Source: Flavobacterium ammoniigenes
GTDB lineage: Bacteria; Bacteroidota; Bacteroidia; Flavobacteriales; Flavobacteriaceae
Length of the DNA: 64,000 nt
Assembly: GCF_020886055.1 (NCBI RefSeq)
Contig: NZ_AP025184.1
Span: 744,001 to 808,000 of the forward strand
Direction of reading: 5' to 3'
Under the pieces are notes generated by a model, which did not search any database, was not told where the DNA came from, and was given only the letters and a program-made list of their open reading frames with translations. How positions within the stretch are numbered: position 1 is the stretch's first letter; the number at the start of each line of letters is the position of its first letter. Positions 45,258 through 53,405 of the stretch are shown here, in pieces. The position numbers and the translations under genes were made by a program.

Positions 45258-45363
45258 TAAAATGTGTGTAGTTTGCCAAAAACCATTCACTTGGCGTAAA
45301 AAATGGGAAAAAGTGTGGGACGAAGTAAAATACTGTAGCGATAAATGCAGGTCTTCTAAGTGA
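45226..45363 (+). CDS. DUF2256 small zinc-ribbon-like protein
   Basis: A 45-residue basic protein. It has the complete DUF2256 pattern: [20 protein letters not shown], then [15 protein letters not shown], with four cysteines as two CxxC/CxxxC pairs that could bind zinc. DUF2256 has no assigned role but is often encoded beside photolyase genes. The ATG at 45226 lies inside the 3' end of the upstream photolyase gene, overlapping by 32 bp in another frame, which points to coupled translation. The frame remains open upstream to 45124, but that part only shadows the photolyase. Confidence 0.88.
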   Translation: MRGVKKQNLPSKMCVVCQKPFTWRKKWEKVWDEVKYCSDKCRSSK

Positions 45364-45444
45364 TGAGTAAATAGTAATAAGTGATTAGTTAGTTCTATTT
45401 CCTACAAGGTTGTAAATAACTTTAGGTATAATTTAAAAAAAGAA

Positions 45445-46980
45445 ATGTCAAAAACCCTACGTTTAGTTCTTGGAGATCAATTAAACAGCCATCATTCTTG
45501 GTTTAAAACGGTTGATGATTCGGTGACTTATGTCATGATGGAAATTCGAACAGAAACCGATTATGCCACACACCATATTCAAAAAGTAGTGGGTTTTTTC
45601 TCGGCAATGCAAGAATTTGCGGCTGAATTGCAATTGCAAAAGCACCAAGTTATTTATATGCATTTGAATGATGACAATAACTTACAATCGTTCGAAAAAA
45701 ACATTCGTTATTTAATTGAAAAAGAAGCATTCACCCTTTTTGAATACCAATTTCCTGACGAATACCGTTTGGACGAACAGCTGAAAAAGTTGAGTCAATC
45801 GCTTGCTATTGCGACATCCGTATGTGATTCGGAGCATTTTATGAGTTCAAGAGACGAATTAGGTGACTTTTTTCAAGGTAAAAAAACCTTTTTAATGGAA
45901 AGCTTTTATCATATGATGAGAAAAAAGCACCATATTTTAATGGAAGGCGATAAGCCGCTGACAGGAAAATGGAATTACGATGGCGAAAATCGAAAAAAAT
46001 TACCCAAAGACCACAAACCTACTTCGCCTTTGGTTTTCCAAAATAAGGTGACCCATATTGTTTCTGAAATTCAAAAAACAGACATCCAAACCATTGGAAA
46101 TATTGATGCTAACAATTTTGTTTGGCCGATCAATAGAAAACAATCGCTAGCATTACTTGATTTTTTTGTAACCGAATGTTTGGCCCTTTTTGGGAGTTAC
46201 CAAGATGCCATGACGCCAAATGAATGGTCTTTGTATCACGCCCGACTTTCGTTTTCCATGAACCTGAAAATGATTTCGCCTTTGGAAGTGATTAACCGAG
46301 CCATATTGGAATGGGAAAAGAATCCAGATACAATTGCTTACCATCAATTGGAAGGATTTGTACGCCAAATTATTGGCTGGCGCGAATACATGCGCGGAAT
46401 TTACTGGAACAAAATGCCAGAATACGCCACGATGAATTATTTCAATAACGGAAACCCACTTCCAGAATGGTTCTGGACGGGAAAAACCAAAATGAATTGC
46501 TTGAAAGACGCCATCAACCAATCGTTGAATTATGCGTATGCACATCACATTCAGCGATTAATGGTAACGGGTAATTTTGCACTTTTGGCCGGAATTCATC
46601 CCGATGAAGTAGATGCCTGGTATTTAGGAATCTATATCGATGCCATTGAGTGGGTAGAAATTACCAATACAAGAGGTATGAGCCAGTTTGCTGACGGTGG
46701 AATTGTGGGTACCAAACCCTATGTGAGTTCGGCCGCTTATATTGATAAAATGAGTCATTATTGCGGTAGTTGCTTTTACAAAAAAGCAGTAAAAACAGGT
46801 GACAAAGCCTGCCCTTTCAATAGTTTGTATTGGAATTTTTATGATAAAAATGAAGACAAATTAGGTAAAAATCCCCGAATTGGAATGATGTATAATGTAT
46901 GGCGAAAAATGAAACCGGAGGACAAAGTTGCTTTATTAGAACAAGCAGATTACTATTTGAAAAACATAAATAATTTATGA
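45445..46980 (+). CDS. Iron-sulfur (6-4)-photolyase/FeS-BCP-type protein
   Basis: A 511-residue member of the deoxyribodipyrimidine photolyase-related group (PhrB/CryB-like). The N-terminus LRLVLGDQLNSHHSWF is typical. Four cysteines suited to a [4Fe-4S] cluster are seen at 352 (MNC), 440 and 443 (CGSC) and 456 (ACPF), and the FAD domain has GFVRQIIGWREYMRG and TNTRGMSQFADGG. Characterised relatives repair (6-4) photoproducts, so that is the likely reaction. The stop overlaps the next gene's ATG (ATGA), and DUF2256 is 81 bp upstream. A near-consensus TAACTTTA box lies in that gap. Confidence 0.93.
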   Translation: MSKTLRLVLGDQLNSHHSWFKTVDDSVTYVMMEIRTETDYATHHIQKVVGFFSAMQEFAAELQLQKHQVIYMHLNDDNNLQSFEKNIRYLIEKEAFTLFEYQFPDEYRLDEQLKKLSQSLAIATSVCDSEHFMSSRDELGDFFQGKKTFLMESFYHMMRKKHHILMEGDKPLTGKWNYDGENRKKLPKDHKPTSPLVFQNKVTHIVSEIQKTDIQTIGNIDANNFVWPINRKQSLALLDFFVTECLALFGSYQDAMTPNEWSLYHARLSFSMNLKMISPLEVINRAILEWEKNPDTIAYHQLEGFVRQIIGWREYMRGIYWNKMPEYATMNYFNNGNPLPEWFWTGKTKMNCLKDAINQSLNYAYAHHIQRLMVTGNFALLAGIHPDEVDAWYLGIYIDAIEWVEITNTRGMSQFADGGIVGTKPYVSSAAYIDKMSHYCGSCFYKKAVKTGDKACPFNSLYWNFYDKNEDKLGKNPRIGMMYNVWRKMKPEDKVALLEQADYYLKNINNL

Positions 46981-48272
46981 TTAAGAATGCACTAGTTTGG
47001 TTCAAAACCGATTTACGAATTGAAGATAACGAAACGCTTTTAAGAGCTATTGCGCAAAGTGAGAAGATACTACCTGTCTATTGTTTTGACGAAGCCCATT
47101 TTGAAACTACTCCTTATGGGTTTAAAAAAACGGGTGCTTTTAGAGCGCAATTTTTATTAGAATCGCTCGAAGATTTGGATGCCCAATTAAGAACTTTAGG
47201 TTCTGGTTTACGTATTGTGATGGGAAAACCAGAAGTAGAAATTCCAAAATTGGTTCAAGAATACAAAGCGCAAAAAGTCTTTGCCAAGCGCGAAGTAGCC
47301 TTTGAAGAAATTCAAACTGAAAAAAGAGTTCGAACGGAACTTTTTAAATTGCGATGTGAATTAGAAACGTTCAGTACTAGTACTTTATATCATGCCGAAG
47401 ACTTGCCTTTTTCTATCAAAGACATTCCAGATGTGTTTACCAATTTTAGAAAAAAAACAGAAAAGGATTCCGAGATAAGACAGCCATTTTCGACACCAAC
47501 GAAAATTAATTCCCCTGAAATTTCTCCTCTAGAATTACCCACTTTAGAAGCGTTGGGATTAATCAAAAACACTATCGATTCTCGCGCGGTATTGCAATTT
47601 AAAGGGGGAGAAAGTGAAGCACTTCAACGTTTGAATCACTATTTTTTTGAGACTCAATGCTTGTCTACCTATAAAGAAACCCGCAACGGAATGGTAGGCG
47701 CTGATTATTCGTCCAAGTTTTCGCCATGGCTGGCTTTGGGTTGTATCTCTCCAAGATTTATTTATGCTGAAATTCTAAAATACGAAAAGCAATTTGGCGC
47801 CAACGATTCGACCTATTGGTTGGTTTTTGAATTACTTTGGCGTGATTTTTTCCGATTTATGTTTAAAAAATACCAAACGAAATTTTTCTTGTACGAAGGA
47901 ATAAAAACGGAAAAAGTGAATTCGAAATCCTTAAATGAAAAGTTGCTTTCGCAATGGATCAATGGCACCACACCTTCTGATTTTATTAATGCGAATATGC
48001 GTGAATTACAACAAACTGGATTCATGAGTAATCGTGGGCGACAAAACGTAGCGAGTTATTTTTGCAACGAAATGAATATGGATTGGCGTTTTGGCGCTGC
48101 TTATTTTGAAGAGCAATTAATCGATTATGATGTGTGCAGCAATTGGGGGAATTGGGCGTATTTAGCAGGAGTAGGGAATGACCCAAGAGGGCATCGTTAT
48201 TTCAATATTGAGAAACAAGCAGCTGATTATGATAAAAAGAAATCGTTTAGAAAGTTGTGGCTAACCGAATAA
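46977..48272 (+). CDS. DASH-type cryptochrome/photolyase
   Basis: A 431-residue protein of the cry-DASH class: ALVWFKTDLRIEDNETL at the start, YGFKKTGAFRAQFLLESL, and in the FAD domain SPWLALGCISPRFIY, FELLWRDFFRFM (the substrate-contact Glu and Trp are retained) and MSNRGRQNVASYFC, then WGNWAYLAGVGNDPRG, all DASH hallmarks. DASH proteins repair CPDs in single-stranded DNA, and some have signalling roles. It overlaps the FeS photolyase gene by 4 bp. Its stop codon is within a 21-bp palindrome shared with the convergent DUF2452 gene. Confidence 0.95.
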   Translation: MIKNALVWFKTDLRIEDNETLLRAIAQSEKILPVYCFDEAHFETTPYGFKKTGAFRAQFLLESLEDLDAQLRTLGSGLRIVMGKPEVEIPKLVQEYKAQKVFAKREVAFEEIQTEKRVRTELFKLRCELETFSTSTLYHAEDLPFSIKDIPDVFTNFRKKTEKDSEIRQPFSTPTKINSPEISPLELPTLEALGLIKNTIDSRAVLQFKGGESEALQRLNHYFFETQCLSTYKETRNGMVGADYSSKFSPWLALGCISPRFIYAEILKYEKQFGANDSTYWLVFELLWRDFFRFMFKKYQTKFFLYEGIKTEKVNSKSLNEKLLSQWINGTTPSDFINANMRELQQTGFMSNRGRQNVASYFCNEMNMDWRFGAAYFEEQLIDYDVCSNWGNWAYLAGVGNDPRGHRYFNIEKQAADYDKKKSFRKLWLTE

Positions 48273-48283
48273 ATTATTCGGTT
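48263..48283. repeat. Perfect 21-bp palindrome carrying two convergent stop codons
   Basis: AACCGAATAA (48263-48272), a central A, and TTATTCGGTT (48274-48283) form a perfect inverted repeat. It encodes Thr-Glu-stop for the DASH photolyase on the plus strand and Thr-Glu-stop for DUF2452 on the minus strand. With a 1-nt centre it would make a hairpin only by opening inner pairs, and there is no T-run, so it is not a standard terminator. Confidence 0.8.
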
Positions 48284-48684
48284 GCGGTTTCTAGGACCAC
48301 CCATTTTTTATCACTATTCAATTTAAAAGAACCAATAAATTCTTTATTCCATTCATTGGGAGCAATTAGTGACAAAAATTCAATACCGTCATCACCTAAA
48401 TACATATGATAAGTTTCGCCGATGACAGGCTCAAATGCAAATTTCGCATTGTACACTAATTCATTCCATTTGTAATCGTCCATTAGTTTTTGGTAAGCCG
48501 ATTGCAATTCTTGGAATTTGTTTTCAAATTCTTTGTTAACACTGTGAATACCACGCGATTTCCAAGCTACCACATCATCTGCTTTAATAACAGGCGCTCC
48601 TACAGAAGTTGCATAAGGCAATAAACTAGCGTTGTATCCTTGTTCTTCAGAGTATACGATATTGTCTGGTTTTTTATCGCTCAT
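48274..48684 (-). CDS. DUF2452 family protein
   Basis: A 136-residue cytoplasmic protein without signal peptide or membrane segment. KKPDNIVYSEEQGYNASLLPYATSVGAP and GETYHMYLGDDGIEFLSLI are characteristic of DUF2452, a family of unknown function found in Bacteroidota and a few others. It is monocistronic, faces the photolyase cluster, and its stop is one base from the photolyase stop. A TAAATTTG box lies 41 nt before the ATG. Confidence 0.85.
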   Translation of the reverse strand: MSDKKPDNIVYSEEQGYNASLLPYATSVGAPVIKADDVVAWKSRGIHSVNKEFENKFQELQSAYQKLMDDYKWNELVYNAKFAFEPVIGETYHMYLGDDGIEFLSLIAPNEWNKEFIGSFKLNSDKKWVVLETATE

Positions 48685-48725
48685 GGCTATTGGCTGTGAT
48701 TTTAAAACTAATTTGCTAACGGAGT

Positions 48726-48733
48726 CAAATTTA
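48726..48733 (-). promoter_or_regulatory. Promoter -7 box for the DUF2452 gene
   Basis: On the minus strand TAAATTTG, an exact TAnnTTTG match, 41 nt before the ATG. No clear -33 element. Confidence 0.45.
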
Positions 48734-48899
48734 CAATAAAATGTATTTGAAATAGGGAACTTTTGTTGAAATAATCATCTCTTAGCTCTCGATTGCTTAG
48801 AATTCCAATTTAGTTTTATGGAAATTAAATAGTGTGTTATTTTATTGTAAAAAAATAAAAAATAGATAGGCACTAGTAAGGAAGTATACAAATAGTTGT

Positions 48900-48907
48900 T
48901 ATTTTTG
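48900..48907 (+). promoter_or_regulatory. Promoter -7 box for the galactose operon
   Basis: TATTTTTG, an exact TAnnTTTG match, ends 19 nt before the galM ATG. A suitable -33 TTG is not seen, which may mean an activator is needed (inference). Confidence 0.5.
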
Positions 48908-48926
48908 AAATTCCTACCTCTAAATA

Positions 48927-49970
48927 ATGGTTATGAAAATACGTTCATCTTCAAAGTCACCTACTCAATTATTTGGAGAGTTATCAGACGGTAGCAAAGT
49001 GTATTCCCATGAAATTTCAAATTCCAATGGGATGTCTCTCAAAGTCATGGACTATGGAGCGACTGTAATTGCATTGAAAAAAAGCTTAAAGAACGGAAAA
49101 GTAGTTGACGTTGTCTTAGGTTTCGATGCATTGTCAGATTATGTGGATTCTTATTCGCTTCCAAGCGCACCCTATTTTGGAGCTACTGTGGGGCGCTTTG
49201 CAGGACGTATTGCAAATGCCACTTTTGATTTAAATGGGAAGTCGATTGTACTTCATCAAAATAATAGTGGGAATGCTTTGCATGGAGGAATAGCGGGCTT
49301 TAGCCAAAAACTATGGCGATTGGAGCAATTGAAAACGGATAAAAACCCTTCGGTAAGTTTCAGTTATAGGAGTCCTGCAGGGGAAGAACTATACCCTGGT
49401 GAATTAAAAGTTAGTGTTACTTACACGCTAACCGAAGAAAGCGAATTAGAAATTGAGTACAAAGCTACCACTAATGAGCCTACGGTGGTCAATTTAACGC
49501 ATCACAGTTATTTTAATTTAGAGGGACAACATAGTAGTGTTTTAAAACAAGAACTCCATATTGATGCCTATGAAATTTTAGAAACAATTGACATGATTCC
49601 AACAGGAAAAATGCTTCCAGTTCAATCTACCGAGTCGGATTATACGGCTCCAAAACCATGTCCCGAAGTAATTGACACTACCTTTGTTATCAAGGCAAAA
49701 GAATCTTTAGCAGCTACCCTTTTGAGTAAAGAAAACAATTTAAAAATGGAAGTGTATACGAATCAACCTGGTTTGCATGTCTATGTTGGCGGAAATTGTT
49801 TTACTCAAATCAAAGGGAAAGAAAATGCCTCTTACCATTCCCAAAGTGGGATTTGTTTTGAAACTCAAAATTTCCCAGATGCCCCCAATCATCCAAATTT
49901 TCCGTCGGCAATTCTGTTGCCAGGCGATATTTATTTTCATAAAACCATTTATAAATTTCAATCCTTTTAA
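48927..49970 (+). CDS. galM: Aldose 1-epimerase (galactose mutarotase)
   Basis: Interconverts alpha- and beta-galactose before galactokinase. The 347-residue protein has the family motifs GATVGRFAGRIANATF, NALHGGIAGFSQKLW with the first catalytic His, NLTHHSYFNL with the second, and GICFETQNFPDAPNHPNFPS with the catalytic Glu. No signal peptide, so probably cytoplasmic. A second ATG two codons later is equally possible. The gene starts an operon; the GH53 gene begins one base after its stop. Confidence 0.95.
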   Translation: MVMKIRSSSKSPTQLFGELSDGSKVYSHEISNSNGMSLKVMDYGATVIALKKSLKNGKVVDVVLGFDALSDYVDSYSLPSAPYFGATVGRFAGRIANATFDLNGKSIVLHQNNSGNALHGGIAGFSQKLWRLEQLKTDKNPSVSFSYRSPAGEELYPGELKVSVTYTLTEESELEIEYKATTNEPTVVNLTHHSYFNLEGQHSSVLKQELHIDAYEILETIDMIPTGKMLPVQSTESDYTAPKPCPEVIDTTFVIKAKESLAATLLSKENNLKMEVYTNQPGLHVYVGGNCFTQIKGKENASYHSQSGICFETQNFPDAPNHPNFPSAILLPGDIYFHKTIYKFQSF

Positions 49971-49971
49971 G

Positions 49972-51027
49972 ATGAAAAACAACATATTAATTTCTTTTTC
50001 AGCCGTTATGCTTTTGGCTTGTTTTTCTTGTAGTTCACAAACTGAAGTAGCCCCGAAGCCTGTCGATCCAATTGTACCAGTAGCTACCTCCTTTGTAAAA
50101 GGGGCTGATGTGGGTTGGTTGCCCCAAATGGAAGCTACGGGTTATCTTTTTTTAGATCAAGATGGCAAAGCAAAAGACGCATTACAATTATTAAAAGATA
50201 GAGGAATAAATACGGTTCGCCTTCGCGTATGGGTCAATCCTTCCAACCATAAAATTGATGGGCATTGCAGTAAAGAAGAAACGGTTGCTATGGCAGTTCG
50301 CGCCCAAAAATTAGGAATGCGTGTGATGATTAATTTTCATTACAGCGATTCTTGGGCCGACCCTGCTAAGCAAAACAAACCTTTGGCTTGGGCCAATCAT
50401 ACGGTAGCCCAATTAAAACAAGACGTTTACAACCATACATTTGATGTCATTTCAGCTTTGAAACAAGCAGGGGTTACACCCGAATGGGTTCAGGTGGGGA
50501 ATGAAATACCAGGAGGCATGTTATGGCCAGAAGGGAGTACCAATAATTGGAGTCAGTTAGCCCAATTCCTAAATAGTGGATACGATGCGGTCAAGGCTGT
50601 AGATTCGAAAATTAAAGTGGTTGTTCATGTCGACGAAGGAAATAATAATGCCAAATTCAGATGGTTTTTTGATGCCGCTACGGCGCAAAATGTCAAATAC
50701 GATATCATTGGATTGTCCTATTATCCGTATTGGATTCAAAAAGATTATACACAAACCATCGCCGATTTGTCTACGAATATGAATGATATGGTAGCTCGAT
50801 ACAACAAAGACGTCATGGTGGTTGAAGTGGGAGGTGAGTATGACAAAGTACAAAACACCTATGAGATGTTGCGAGCCACTATACAAGCAGTTAAAAATGT
50901 TCCTAACAATAGAGGATTAGGAGTGATGTATTGGGAGCCTCAGGGAGAAAAAACCTGGAGCGGTTATTCGCTAAGCGCTTGGCAAGCGGATGGGAAACCA
51001 TCGCCGGCTTTGGATGCGTTTAAATAA
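49972..51027 (+). CDS. GH53 arabinogalactan endo-beta-1,4-galactanase lipoprotein
   Basis: A 351-residue exported glycosidase. Lipobox at Cys17 or Cys20 (LLACFSC), then the GH53 catalytic barrel: FVKGADVGWLPQME at the start, GINTVRLRVWVNPS, MINFHYSDSWADPAKQ, the acid/base Glu in WVQVGNEIPGGMLWPEG (about 178) and the nucleophile Glu in VVEVGGEYD (about 285), and GVMYWEPQ near the end. It cleaves beta-1,4-galactan, a pectin side chain. The frame is open about 65 codons upstream, but this overlaps galM; the ATG at 49972 gives the signal peptide. Its place between galM and galK ties plant-galactan breakdown to galactose use. Confidence 0.95.
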   Translation: MKNNILISFSAVMLLACFSCSSQTEVAPKPVDPIVPVATSFVKGADVGWLPQMEATGYLFLDQDGKAKDALQLLKDRGINTVRLRVWVNPSNHKIDGHCSKEETVAMAVRAQKLGMRVMINFHYSDSWADPAKQNKPLAWANHTVAQLKQDVYNHTFDVISALKQAGVTPEWVQVGNEIPGGMLWPEGSTNNWSQLAQFLNSGYDAVKAVDSKIKVVVHVDEGNNNAKFRWFFDAATAQNVKYDIIGLSYYPYWIQKDYTQTIADLSTNMNDMVARYNKDVMVVEVGGEYDKVQNTYEMLRATIQAVKNVPNNRGLGVMYWEPQGEKTWSGYSLSAWQADGKPSPALDAFK

Positions 51028-51081
51028 AGTACAATTAATATAAATAAAATTGGAAATACAACATGCCCTAAAGGGAATACT

Positions 51082-52251
51082 ATGAATACACCATTAATTC
51101 AATCCACAACGGATTTTTTCAAAAAAACTTTTGGCAACAGCCCGCAAAAAATAGTCTTGTCTCCTGGGCGAATCAATATTATTGGAGAACACATTGATTA
51201 CAATGACGGTTTTGTTTTACCCGCTGCCATTGATAAAGTGATTTGTTTTGCTTTTGAAAAAACCAATTCAGAAACCTCAACAATAGTTGCCATTGATTTG
51301 AACGAAAGCTTTGAAATCAATGTGGAAAATCCGGTAACACTCCACGAGGTTATTTGGACCAATTATTTTAGAGGCGTAGTGCAACAAATCCAAAATAAAG
51401 GGTTAATCATTGGAAATTTCAATTGTGTTTTTAGTAGTACCATTCCTGTGGGTTCAGGTTTGTCTTCTTCAGCGGCTTTAGAATGTGGTTTTTTATTTGG
51501 TTTGAACGAACTATTCCATCTCGACATTAAACCGGTCGATTTGTCGCTAATGGGACAAAGTGCTGAGCATTGGGTAGGGATTAATTGCGGTATCATGGAT
51601 CAATTTGCCAGTGTGATGGGCAAAGCCAATCAAGTAATCAAAATCGACTGTCGTACACTAGAATACGAATATCACAATGCTGATTTTAGTAATTATTCAC
51701 TAGTGTTGTTTGATAGTAATGTCAAGCACTCACTTTTCACTTCTGCCTATAATCAACGCCGAGAAGAATGCGAACAAGGGTTGGCTATTTTATCCTCCCA
51801 TTTTCCAGAAGTAAAAAGTTTTAGAGAAGCTTCAGAAGAGCAACTGTTAAGCATTAAAGATTCTATGACTGAGGATGTATTCAAACGAAGTCACTATGTT
51901 ATTAAAGAAATTAAACGAGTTACTTTAGCTTGTGAAGCACTTGATAATGGCGATATTGTGACTTTGGGTCAGTTGCTGTTTGAAACTCACGAAGGCCTTT
52001 CTAAAGAATACGAAGTAAGTTGTCCTGAACTAGATATGATTGTCGATACACTTAAAAAAGAACCTGCTGTAATAGGTTCAAGAATGATGGGTGGTGGTTT
52101 TGGAGGTTGTACCATCAACCTAATAAAAAAAGGAGAAGAAGCTACCATCAAATCAAAATTGACCCAATTGTACCACGCCACTTTTGGCATTGAATTAAAA
52201 ACCTATGAGGTTAGGATTTCAAACGGCACCTCTCTTTACAATCCAGTATAA
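51082..52251 (+). CDS. galK: Galactokinase
   Basis: Phosphorylates alpha-galactose at C1. The 389-residue GHMP kinase has the galactokinase signature GRINIIGEHIDYNDG near residues 31-45, the phosphate-binding PVGSGLSSSAALE near residue 125, and RMMGGGFGGCTINL near the C-terminus. It lies 54 bp after the GH53 gene and its TAA abuts the galT ATG directly. Confidence 0.97.
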   Translation: MNTPLIQSTTDFFKKTFGNSPQKIVLSPGRINIIGEHIDYNDGFVLPAAIDKVICFAFEKTNSETSTIVAIDLNESFEINVENPVTLHEVIWTNYFRGVVQQIQNKGLIIGNFNCVFSSTIPVGSGLSSSAALECGFLFGLNELFHLDIKPVDLSLMGQSAEHWVGINCGIMDQFASVMGKANQVIKIDCRTLEYEYHNADFSNYSLVLFDSNVKHSLFTSAYNQRREECEQGLAILSSHFPEVKSFREASEEQLLSIKDSMTEDVFKRSHYVIKEIKRVTLACEALDNGDIVTLGQLLFETHEGLSKEYEVSCPELDMIVDTLKKEPAVIGSRMMGGGFGGCTINLIKKGEEATIKSKLTQLYHATFGIELKTYEVRISNGTSLYNPV

Positions 52252-53301
52252 ATGAAAAATTTCGATAGTAACGAAGACCCTCACAGACGCTACAACCCTT
52301 TGATTAACGAATGGGTTTTGGTGTCGCCTCATCGATCCAAACGACCTTGGCAGGGGCAAAACGAAAAAATTGTTAGTGATGCTTTACCACAATACGATCC
52401 AAATTGTTATTTGTGTCCAGGCAATGTGCGTGCCAATGGAATTCATAATACGGATTACAAAGATCCTTTTGTTTTTGACAATGATTTTGCCGCTCTAAAA
52501 CAGGAAGAAATTCATTTTGAAGCCAATCAGGAAGCGACTTTTTTTAAGTTACAACCCGAAAGAGGAATTTCAAGAGTCGTTTGCTTTTCGCCTAATCATA
52601 ACGAGACTTTGCCCGAAATGTCGATCGAAGCGATTGAGAAAATTGTTCGAACTTGGCAACAAGAATACATTGAATTAGGAAAGATTGACTACGTCAATTA
52701 TATTCAGATTTTTGAAAATAAAGGAAGTGTGATGGGATGTAGTAATCCGCACCCCCACGGACAAATTTGGGGACAATCGTCGTTGCCAACTCAAGTTGAG
52801 AAAACACAAACCAACTTAAAAAAATATTTTGACCAAAACCAACGCACTCTTTTGCACGATTATATTCAAGAAGAATTACAAAAACAAAAACGAATTGTTA
52901 TTGAAAACAATCACTTTGTTGCTTTGGTACCTTTTTGGGCCATTTGGCCATTTGAAACCATGCTAGTCAGTAAACGCGCGGTTGCTAAAATTACCGATTT
53001 CAGTCCGGAGGAAGCGCATCATTTTGCCGCAATTTTAAAACAGTTGACCACGAAATATGACAACCTATTTGAAACGTCATTCCCCTATTCGTCAGGGATT
53101 CATCAAGCGCCAACCGATGGAGAAGAACATCCAGAATGGCATTTTCATATGCATTTTTATCCCCCTTTGTTACGCTCTGCAACCGTTAAAAAATTCATGG
53201 TAGGCTATGAAATGTTGGGCGAATCACAACGCGACATCACAGCTGAAAAAAGTGCTGCCATGTTAAGAGAACAATCAGAGGTACATTATAAGTTGAGATA
53301 A
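52252..53301 (+). CDS. galT: Galactose-1-phosphate uridylyltransferase
   Basis: Exchanges UMP between UDP-glucose and galactose-1-phosphate. The 349-residue protein has RYNPLINEWVLVSPHR near the start, zinc-ligand type CYLCPGN near residue 57, and the active-site SNPHPHGQIWG (HPH, about 166-172) with its nucleophilic His. EHPEWHFHMHFYPP follows near residue 300. It begins immediately after galK. galE, which would regenerate UDP-glucose, is not in the window. Confidence 0.97.
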   Translation: MKNFDSNEDPHRRYNPLINEWVLVSPHRSKRPWQGQNEKIVSDALPQYDPNCYLCPGNVRANGIHNTDYKDPFVFDNDFAALKQEEIHFEANQEATFFKLQPERGISRVVCFSPNHNETLPEMSIEAIEKIVRTWQQEYIELGKIDYVNYIQIFENKGSVMGCSNPHPHGQIWGQSSLPTQVEKTQTNLKKYFDQNQRTLLHDYIQEELQKQKRIVIENNHFVALVPFWAIWPFETMLVSKRAVAKITDFSPEEAHHFAAILKQLTTKYDNLFETSFPYSSGIHQAPTDGEEHPEWHFHMHFYPPLLRSATVKKFMVGYEMLGESQRDITAEKSAAMLREQSEVHYKLR

Positions 53302-53405
53302 TTTACGATATACAATATTGGATTTACAAACAATAATTAATCCAACCCAACCAACTTTACATCAAAACCCCTATATTTATTTCCGCTATTTAACCAATAA
53401 AAATT

